The notes under the pieces were generated by a model. It was not told the origin of the DNA. It worked only from the letters and a program-made list of their open reading frames with translations, and ran no database searches. Below are positions 54,301 to 64,000 of a stretch of DNA of 64,000 nt, in pieces. This stretch comes from JAGVPT01 sp963717445 (lineage in GTDB: Bacteria > Bacteroidota > Ignavibacteria > UBA10030 > UBA8401). Each line of letters starts with the position of its first letter. Position 1 is the first letter of the stretch. The translations under genes were made by a program, and so were the position numbers. The stretch spans positions 3,658,001 through 3,722,000 of the forward strand of contig OY970334.1 in the NCBI GenBank assembly GCA_963717445.1, written 5' to 3'.

Positions 54301-57300
54301 ACGGAATCCAGTTCGCGCGAGCTAAGTCATGTCCGATAGTAGCTGGTTGTTTCGCGCGTGTTAAATCATCGACGGCTGGTTCCGTCAGCTTGAGCGACTG
54401 GTTAGGCGGCAACGGTGATAGTAAACTCGGATACCGCCTCGAATTAAGAATGTTCTCGTTATTGATTTTGTTTATAAACATAGCTCCCAACTATGATTGT
54501 TAGGTAAGAATCCCGTACCAGATGATACCATTTTCTTGCAGACATTGCAATTAGAAAATCTGACTGCTTATAGGTTCATTCTTTTACGCAATTTGTTCTT
54601 TTTTTTCTAAACTTTGTTTTGCCGCCTAACGGACCGGAGCTAAGCTGCGGCAACGAAGTGCCGCAGCGACGGAATCCAGTCCGCGCGTGGCAAGTCATGT
54701 CCGATAGTAGCTGGTTGTTTCGCGCGTGCTAAATCATCGACGGCTGGTTCCGTCAGCTTGAGCGACTGGTTAGGGCGCATTCATGGAACAATAAAGCTGA
54801 CTGTGTTTGAAAGCGGTACTCCTTCGGTATCGAATTCAACTAGCCCAGTCGCAGTAAAATTTACTCCAGGATTACCGCCGCCACCGTACACCGCGATGGC
54901 ATATAGAGTGTCTCCCTCGCTTGCGACATTTCCCAAATAGTCCCTAGAAAGATCATAACTGAAATTCACTGAGCTATAAATGGTGACATAAACAATATAA
55001 ATACCTGCTATTGGCACTGAATTTTTAAAAGGAGATTTCGACAAAAAGATATAAACAGTTCGACCATCATCAAGGGTATTACTGACCGTTCCTTGAAAGC
55101 GCATAATGGTACTGGTGTCAATCACGCTAAGCCGAGTGACAGATCCAGCTAAAAATTGAATCATTCTTATTGGGGAAAAGAAGAAATTTCCTCCGCCAAC
55201 GAATTGGAATTGGAAAAGTTTTTGAGTGTAAAAACCATGTTTTGCAAAGGTCAAATCGTAGATTCCTGCAGGCACATTATTCAATTGCCATGAACCATCT
55301 GAAAGTGAAGTTGTTGAGTCTACGTTCGGAGAGAGAAATATACTCACGCCACTTTGGTCTTTTATTGGTCCTCCGAGAGAATCTTCCATCATAACCGAAC
55401 CTATAATATTGCCAGACAATGCAGGCCCAGCCGGGCCCGTATCACCTTTACATCCCCAAATTGAAAGACTGCAGATAATTCCCACTATGACATGTTTCAT
55501 ATGCTGATCTCTGGATTCTCCATTTATGAATGCGCCCTAACGGACCGGAGCTAAGCTGCGGCAACGAAGTGCCGCAGCAACCAAATCCAGTCCGCGCGTG
55601 GTATGTCCAGTCCGATAGTAGCTGGTTGTTGCGCGCGTGCAAAATCGTCGACGGCTGGTTCCGTCAGCTTGAGCGACTGGTTAGGCTGCCCACACGCCTT
55701 TGAATTTTCAACCTCTTGATCGTATTGCTGCTATTTGAAAAAGTTTGTTTACTTCCTTAAGATTCTCAGAAACTCTATCCAAGGGCCAACTTCTACTTTG
55801 TATTGTTTAGCCATTACCCGAGAGATCTGAGCAATATGATTAAGATCATGAACAGCCCACGTAGCAAGAAGTTGGGACAGGGTAACTTCTCCGAACACAG
55901 GATGAACACCTCTTTGGACTAACTCTTTTTTGGAAAGTTGTTTTGATTGTAGGCTTCTTATATTTTCTTTACGCAGTCGTTTAAATTCTCTCAAGAGTTG
56001 TGTCAGTGATTTACCTTTACTCTCTTTAAATTGGGCAGTTCGATTGAACGGCTTGAAGGTTTTATTCGGCCTCCTTGAAAGGATAATTTCCATTCGTGGA
56101 ACCCAGTCGGTCTTTTCTCCGTGGATAAGGTGACCAACAATATCATATGCACTCCACGTTTTTTTCCCTTCGTTTTTGGTAGTCCATTCAGGGGACAGAT
56201 CTTTGAGCATAGCATCAAGAACGTCTGGAGTACGTTCGAGGATTTCAATGGATTTATCTATGCTAAAATTCATTTTTGCTCCGAACTTATGGCGCGATCT
56301 AAAATTATTTGATGCATTCTTTTGGGCAGCCTAACGGACCGGAGCTAAGCTGCGGCAACGAAGTGCCGCAGCGACGGAATCCAGTCCGCGCGAGCCAAGT
56401 CATGTCCAACAAGTAACTGTTTGGTTCGCGCGTGCGAAATCATCGACGGCTACTTCCGTCAGCTTGAGCGACTGGTTAGGCGGCGATACTTGTATGTTGA
56501 TAAGAATATCCTTTCGTGCTACTAACTGCTTTACATTAGAAACAATTTCTAAAACTCACAATACCTAAATCTTGGTATTTGATAAACTACCGACTTTTGG
56601 TGATTGTTCAGTGAAAAGGGGAATGGTTGGTAGATAAATGACTGCTTGTAGATCAATTCTTTTAACCCCTATTATCTTTTTTTTTATTCCAACGTGTTGC
56701 CGCCGCCTAACGGACCGGAGCTAAGCTGCGGCGACGTGCAACCAAATCAATCGTAGACTATACGCGCGGCAGACATCGCCATTTCCTTAAAAAATTTTTC
56801 TGGCGCGCGGCTAAATCGTCGACGGCTATTTCCGTCAGCTTGAGCGACTGGTTAGAACGCAAACGGTAGAAATGTTGATTAACATCCACGAAACGACATT
56901 TGACAATGTCTATAATATGTGATATCTTTGTTTATGAAGATTATTTGGGATAATCAAAAGGCAGAGAAGCTTCTGCGCGATCGTGATATCTCTATCGAAG
57001 CAATCGCAGAACTGCTCATGAGAAATGAATTCCTTGAGATTCTTGAAAACCCAAACCACCCTGATCAGATGATGTTCATTGTTTCCTATAAAAAGTATAC
57101 TCACGCAGTGCCTTTTATCATCGATGTAGAAGGCAGAGTCGTGTTGAAGACAGTGTATCCAAGTCGAAAACACCACAAACATTTTGGAGGTAAGAGCCAT
57201 GAAGATTAAACTCGACAAATACGAACGTAGCCTTGAGAATCAGGCTGATTCTTTCCGACCCGTTTCGAAGAAGAAGCGTCGTCAGATTGAAAAGATCCTT

Positions 57301-60300
57301 GAAAGTGCCAGAAAGACAAAGAACATAAACATTCGGATTTCAGAATCTGACCTTGCGAGACTCAAACAGAGATCGTTAGAAGAAGGCCTTCCGTATCAAA
57401 CACTGATTTCGAGTGTGTTGCATCGCTTCGTCACCGACAGATTAGTGGATGAAGATGCAATCCGCAAATATGCTTCTATAGCACAATTAAGATAACGCTT
57501 CTGCGATCGCCTTTCTTTGATCGTCCCTTCACGATTTATCGATGCAGTGTGCCCGATCTGGATAATAACGTAATGTATGTTTTGCGTTCTAACGGACTGA
57601 GCTAACCTGCGGCGACGTGCAACGTCGCCACCGTAGCCAATCCGCGCGTGGTAGGTCACGTCCAAGAGTAGCTGCTCGTTTCGCGCGTGTTAAATCACCA
57701 ACGGCTGGTTCCGTCAGGTTGAGCGATTGGTTAGGCGGCGATAAGTGTATGTTGATAAGAATATCCCTTCGTATTGACTAACTGCGTAATGTTAGAAACT
57801 CTTTCCTAGAAGCGCAATACCAAGAATTTGGTATTTGAGAAGTCGGTAATTTTAGTGGATGGAAATGTCTGAAAGGGGAGTCGTTGGTAGAAAAAAATGA
57901 CTGCTTGTAAACCAATTCTTTTAACCCCTTTTTTTCTTTTTAAATTTTGTTCGCGCCGCCTAATGGACCGGAGCTAAGCTGCGGCAACGAAGTGCCGCAG
58001 CGACGGAATCCAGTCCGCGCGAGACGAGCCATGTCCGATAGTAGCTGGTCGTTTCGCGCGCATTGAATCGTCGACGGCTATTTCCGTCAGCTTGAGCGAC
58101 TGGTTAGGCGGCTTTCCCTCTTGCCCCGATGAGCGGTATTTTTTTCTCGTACCTTATCTGCGAGTAATATCTTCAACATGGACTGATAGGGGACGTCCTG
58201 TTTATTTGCCAAGACTTTTATCTCTTCGATCAATGATTCAGGCAATCGAATGGAAATAGTTCGGCTTGTGGCCTTTAAATTTGGGAAAAGAACGGGTCTT
58301 GCCTTACTCCAATCCAAATAGTCAGTAGAGTCATTCTTTGACCAGAACTTCCTCTCCTCGGCTTCAGATTTAAACTTTGGGATACTTTTCTTTTTGTTCA
58401 TCATAAATATTCCTTTCTTTTCGACTCATTTCTCTCGCCGAGATGACTCTAATGTTTCCTTTGCGGATTGTGAAGGAGATGAATAGCAATCGATCTGTAT
58501 TGGTGTGGCCAAGGGCCTGATATCTTTCTTCTTTGTCAGAATGTTTAATGTCAGGGAGAATGAAGAGTGGTTCATTAAAGAAAACATCTTCGCATTCTTG
58601 CCATAGAACTCTATGTTTGGCCCAATTCTTAGCCCTGTTACCTTCATCCCATTCAAAGCTGATAATGTCCAAGCTAGGATTCATATATATTCAATATATA
58701 CCATTATTTACAAAATGCAACTCCCGTTTTCGGAGGGAAAGCCGCCTAACGGACCGGAGCTAAGCTGCGGCAACGAAGTGCCGCAGCGACGGTAGCCAGT
58801 CCGCGCGTGGCAAGTCATGTCTGATAGTAGCTGGTTGTTTCGCGCGTGCAAAATCGTCGACGGCTGGTTCCGTCAGCTTGAGCGACTGGTTAGGGCGCAG
58901 CGTTGTTAAGCTTTTATAGTAAATATTGCTCTGTAGCTAAAAGTTCGCTCTATCGAGAACAAAAAATAAATCCGCCGGAGGCGGATATTAAAAAAGAAAA
59001 CTGGTATGAAGTGAGCATGACTGTTCATCCAGCAAAAGGCCGAACATCTTTTAATGCTGCGTTAGTAACGGTGCGTTTGAGGCTACTATATTTTCTCCTG
59101 ATTTGCAAAAGTTCTTCGTTTTGAACATTGGGGTTTTTACGATATTTCCTGCTTAACTTATCCCGCCTTTCCCGCATGAACTTTACTGCATCAAATGATT
59201 TAGTTTTCATAAACTAACTCCTTTGGTGTACGAATATCAATGATTGAATAGCCTTGTTTGAGATTAACGGCATTGTATTGTCGAATCTTGTAAACATTGA
59301 CCATTTCCTTAAAATTCCAACTCGCAAGAAAGTCTGCGTGATGAATAGTTGCCATCGCAATATGTTGTGCGTCGACAAGATGTTTAGGACCAATTACGTT
59401 CTCCCTGATATAGTACTTTGCTAAATGCTTTGCCTCTTCGTCAAGCTCTACCATCAGCAAATGTGTCGACGGAATCGTCTGGAGAAGTTCTCGCACCCGG
59501 AGGGGAGCGGACTCTAGTTCTTGCAAAGTTTGATCAGAAATAATTGCGACCTTTTTGCCACTCCTAATTTCGTCCATCAATCTGTTCGACCAATCGGCAA
59601 ATTCAGAATCAAAACAGCCCCCGATGACTGAAGTATCAATATATATTCTCATTACTTAATAAGGTAACAAGTTTTTTGCCTTTTCTCAAATGGATTGTGA
59701 CTAACTTCGTAGTACTGCGCTGCGCCCTAACGGACCGGAGCTAAGCTGCGGCAACGAAGTGCCGCAGCGACGGAATCCAGTCCGCGCGTGGCAAGTCATG
59801 TCCGATAGTAGCTGGCTGTTTCGCGCGTGCAAAATCATCGACGGCTGGTTCCGTCAGCTTGAGCGACTGGTTAGCCAGCGCACCGAATTGATCAACGAGT
59901 GTGAGTAATTTTACCTTGATTATTTTTATCCAAAGAAATTGACTGAGAGTTCACATTAAATAAACACGTCCAATTTTTAACCCCGACGCCATGCTCGTCA
60001 TCCCAGCCGCCAATTGACAAAAGAAAGGACTTCGAGCTTGGTAACCATCGTATCAATTGAGCTATGCTATGATCAAGTCGAGGAATTTGACGAAGATGCT
60101 CCGTTTTCGTTAAAAATTTGAGGGGCTTTTCGTAGATTTCAACATTTTTGATCGCGGAATATTGTATTCCTTTAATTCGTTTGAAAAGTATTATCGTACG
60201 GAAATCACTTACGACCTCAAAATTTGCTGCTATCCAGTTTTCATCGGGAGAGAAAAAATATTTCGTACCAAGAACAGTGGCAGAATCAAGCATAAATTTC

Positions 60301-63300
60301 TGTGTTGTATCTTCTTGAGAAACCAACCAGACATCCATGCAGATGCACGAATCATCATCCGCATATTGAAGTTCAATATCTCCTTTTGGTGACAATTCTG
60401 TATCTAAAACTTCAATTGATCTTTGGCCAAAGAGCCCTTGAAGAATGATGAAATCAAGAGTAATAATGATGATGTAACGCATGATTTCCTTTTGCGCTGG
60501 CTAACGGACCGGAGCTAAGCTGCGGCGACGAAGTGCCGCAGCAACGGAATCCAGTCCGCGCGTGGCAAGTCATGTCCGATAGTACCTGGTTGTTTCGCGC
60601 GTATTAAATCATCGACGGCTGGTTCCGTCAGCTTGAGCGACTGGTTAGGGCGCACGCGGTTATTTTAACCTATACGATTAAAAGTGTTTGTTCGTGTTAT
60701 AGCCGTACCATCAACGGCTGTTGTTTCTAGCTGAATAATGAGTTCATTGCCAACCACACGTGCATCTCTTACAAATGTGCTGCCGATGTTGTTTGGAGAA
60801 ATTGATCCTTCAAGGTGTGTCGCGATAGTGCCTGCGGTTTGATCTACACTGTAAGTACCAAAATATCCATCGTATCCGTTTACACCAGCAGTATTATTTT
60901 TAGCTTGGGCTCGCTGTGTCTGATGCTCTTGAGGAGATCGATCGCGTTTCATGAATTGTGCTGCGAAATGACCAGATGCAAAACAAATAATACCCAGGGG
61001 GTTTGGGCCAAGAAATGGGTCCAGGTGTATTTGTCCATCGGAGTCCACATCTTCTCGTGACTTGAGTTTCCAAACTCCGAGAATAGCAGTTGCAAGGTTG
61101 GTAGTTGGAGGCGGAAGTGAAACTTTCTTCATACGAACTCCTTATTACGTGCGCCCTAACGGACTGAGCTAACCTGCGGCAACGAAGTGCCGCAGCGACG
61201 GAATCCAGTCCGCGCGAGACAAGTCCTGTCGGATAGTAACTGGTTCTTTCGCGCGTGCAAAATCGTCGACGGCTGGTTCCGTCAGCTTGAGCGACTGGTT
61301 AGAACACACGCGGTAGAATATTTAATTAACAACTAAATCCGGAATATTTTCAACGTGCTATTAGCTGGTTGCCTATCTCGTCATTTAATGTTTTGTTTGC
61401 TCGATTGTCAGTTTTACACCTTCTTGGTAAGTTGTGGTTTTGAAGTTGAATCGTTTGTCAAATTTGCTTGAATCAAAAACATAATCCCTATTGTATTGAT
61501 ACATCATTTCAGGCATCTCTTTCATTAGCTGAATGAATATACCGAGTAATTTCAATAACAACATCGGCAATACGGAAAACTTGGGATCAACCTTCATTTT
61601 TTTCGCAAACAATGCTATGATTTCTTTGCCTGTCAAGGTATTCTGATCGGTAGGCAAATGCCACACTTGGTTGTATGCCTCAACGGTGTTTCCCAATAGT
61701 GCTGTGGCTTTCGCTGCGTCAGGTGTATAAGTCAAGGAATGTTTTCTATTAGCATCAATGAGCCAAATGGGTCTCTTACCTTTTTTCATGTTTTTGTAAA
61801 CCATTTCAATTAAAACACTTCTTTCATTATTTGGGCCATAAAAATCAGCAGAACGAGCAATTAGTGCAGTCAATCTTCCGGATTTCACTTCATTCAAGAG
61901 CATGTCAGCAATTTCTCTTCTGACCGCCCCCTTTTTGCTTGGTGGGTTTATAATTGAACTTTCAGTCATATGCGGGATAGCATTTATATCATACATGTAG
62001 ACGTTATCAAAAAATACCAATTTTGCTTTGTGCTTAATGCAAGCATCTATTGTGGCACGCATAAGTTTCGGCCATTTACTCTGCCAAACTTTTGTGCTGT
62101 AATCAAATCCAACCAATAGATATACAACTTCAGAGCCCTCGACAGCTTTTTCAACCTGAGTCCCGTCTGATAATTCGGCTGGGAATAATTCATCTGTTTC
62201 ATTTACTCTTTTTGGATTCCGACTTACTAATCGTATTTGGTTAGTATAATTCCTTAATTCCTCTCCCAATATAGAACCTATTGTTCCGTTTGCTCCCAAA
62301 ATTGTGACCTGCCCCCAGTTTATGTGCCAATGTTAAGTTAGTTAATTTTTTCAGGCATTGGCAACCTGAAGTGAATAAAATGTTTCCGGTGCCGGTGGTT
62401 TGTAGCCTAACGAACTGTGTGGTCTGATTTTGTTGTAGTAGTTCCTCCATCGTTCCGTCACAACCTTTGCCTCCGTAATTGTATCAAAGATCTCTCCATT
62501 AAGCAACTCGTCTCTTAACTTTCCGTTGAATGATTCGATGTATCCGTTCTCCCAAGGACTTCCCGGTTCGATAAAGAGTGGATCCACACCGAGCCGTTGA
62601 AGCCATGTTCGTACTGCCTCTGCAATAAACTCCGGTCCATTGTCCGAGCGGATATGTGCCGGGGTTCCCCTCGTCACAAATAATTCTGCTAAAGCCTCCA
62701 CAACATCGTTCGAGGTAAGCTTCCGGTCAATCCTGATCGCCAGGCATTCTCTGGTGTACTCGTCGATCACGTTGAGCATCCTTAACGGTTTTCCATTACT
62801 CGTTCTGTCTGCAACAAAATCATAACTCCAGACGTGATCCTTGTGTTCTGGTCTCAGTCGGATATAGGATCCATCATTGAGCCATAAACGTCGTCGCTTG
62901 CGCTGCCTTTTGGGCACTTTCAGGCCTTCCTGACGCCATATCCGTTCGACTCGCTTGTGGTTCACACGCCATCCTTCAGTCCTCAGTAACAAGGTTACCC
63001 GACGATAGCCATAACGCCCATATTGACATGCCAGCTCTGTGATGCGCTGTGTAAGGCGTTCTTCTTCTTCGCTGGCTCTGTGCTCTTGTCGCTGCGTTGA
63101 TCGTGCTTGTCCCAATACACGGCATACTCGTCGCTCTGATACGATCATTTCTTCCTGGATCTCTTCCGCTGCCCGGCGCCGTTTGACCGGGCTTAAAAGT
63201 TTCCCCGTGAGGCTTCCTTCAAGATCGAGTTATCAATCGTCAGATCCGCCACGACCCTCCGCAATCGGCTGTTCTCCTGTTCTAGCTCCTTCAATCGCTT

Positions 63301-64000
63301 TGCCTGATCAACCCGTAGGCCTCCATACTCCCTCCGCCACTTGTAATACGTTGCATCGCTTATTCCAAGCTGTCGCATCACTTCCTCGATCGACATCCCC
63401 TTAGCCTGCAAGACCTCTGCTTCTCGCAGTTTGTTGATGATCTCCTCCGCTGTATGCTTTTTTCTGCTCATTGCTGCCTCCGTTGATCCACAATATAAAA
63501 TTTTCTAACTTCAGAGTGGATCGGTTTTTGGGGGGCAGGTCACAATTCGTGTGTTCTAACGGACCGGAGCTAAGCTGCGGCAACGAAGTGCCGCAGCAAC
63601 CAAATCCAGTCCGCGCGTGGCAAGTCATGTCCGATAGTAGCTACTTGTTTCGCGCGTGCAAAATCGTCGACCGCTGGTTCCGTCAGCTTGAGCGACTGGT
63701 TAGGTTGCGTTTTGCCGACTTGAACTATAGTGTAAACGTTGTAAAGCAAAGTATGGGGGCTTTTATCGGAGTGGTGATGAGAAGAAGAGAAGCGAGAATA
63801 GTTAAGCGCTTTGCTTCATTAGTTTGCGCTTGCGAACCACATATTTTTCTCGCTTGTCACTTACAGTAGATTTTTGTTTAACTTCTGCGGCAGGATAAAT
63901 GAACTCCAGATTAGCCGATGAAAACATATTGGAGTTATCCTCTCGAAGACGTTCTTCTGTCATTCTGCAATACTCAGGGTCTATTTCAATGCCAACGCTA

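Overview
The window is almost entirely one very large array of integron gene cassettes. About 60 attC recombination sites can be followed, all in the same orientation on the minus strand, typically 152 bp long and spaced 0.2-2.8 kb apart. Each begins (plus-strand reading) with an R' core of the type RYYYAAC (GCCTAAC, CCCTAAC, ACCTAAC, TTCTAAC, GGCTAAC) and ends with an R'' core GTTRRRY (GTTAGGC, GTTAGCC, GTTAGGG, GTTAGAA). No integrase gene lies in the window. By attC polarity, the attI/intI end should lie to the right of 64000 and the array is read towards position 1. A cassette is therefore an attC plus the DNA to its right, up to the next R' core. The host is probably an Ignavibacteria/Chlorobi-Bacteroidota relative: one secreted esterase has a type IX secretion C-terminal tail, there are PorT-like beta-barrels and a TonB-C protein, RBSs are AAAGGAG-like and coding DNA is AT-rich.

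Left part (1 to ~18.1 kb): larger cargo genes with heterogeneous, long, decayed or remnant attC sites. Many carry an extra ACCCGCCG...CGGCGGG-type hairpin next to R''. Cargo: partial cupin, VOC protein, secreted and membrane proteins, DinB and SRPBCC proteins, katG, SGNH hydrolase, T9SS esterase and others. An IS1182-family element splits one attC, and a MITE-like repeat lies at 2.75 kb. Two short attC sites (53 and 66 bp) differ from the resident family.

Right part (~18.1-64 kb): a regular array of near-identical attC sites. I use three classes, by the variable middle: class I has an arm GCGGCAACGAAGTGCCGC, class II a GTAGACTATACGCGCGGC-type middle, class III GGCGAACAGCCGCCGC. About 24 cassettes or parts of cassettes carry toxin-antitoxin (TA) or TA-like pairs (BrnTA, HicAB, YefM/YoeB, Phd/ParE, HigBA, PIN, HEPN/MNT, DUF4160/DUF2442 and others). 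Others carry enzymes, lipoproteins, outer-membrane proteins, a restriction-modification pair, a NYN nuclease, a potassium-channel-like protein and SAM methyltransferases. An IS3-family (IS407-like) element with a 4-bp target duplication has landed at the 5' end of an epimerase-like gene near the right edge.

Genes with their own promoters are often on the plus strand, against the array; most of these are TA, restriction-modification or nuclease cassettes. Five cassettes have no ORF, but share conserved sequence with a terminator-like plus-strand end and may encode a small RNA. Six TA modules have a damaged toxin gene beside an intact antitoxin. Several cassette genes lack their own stop codon and use stops inside attC.
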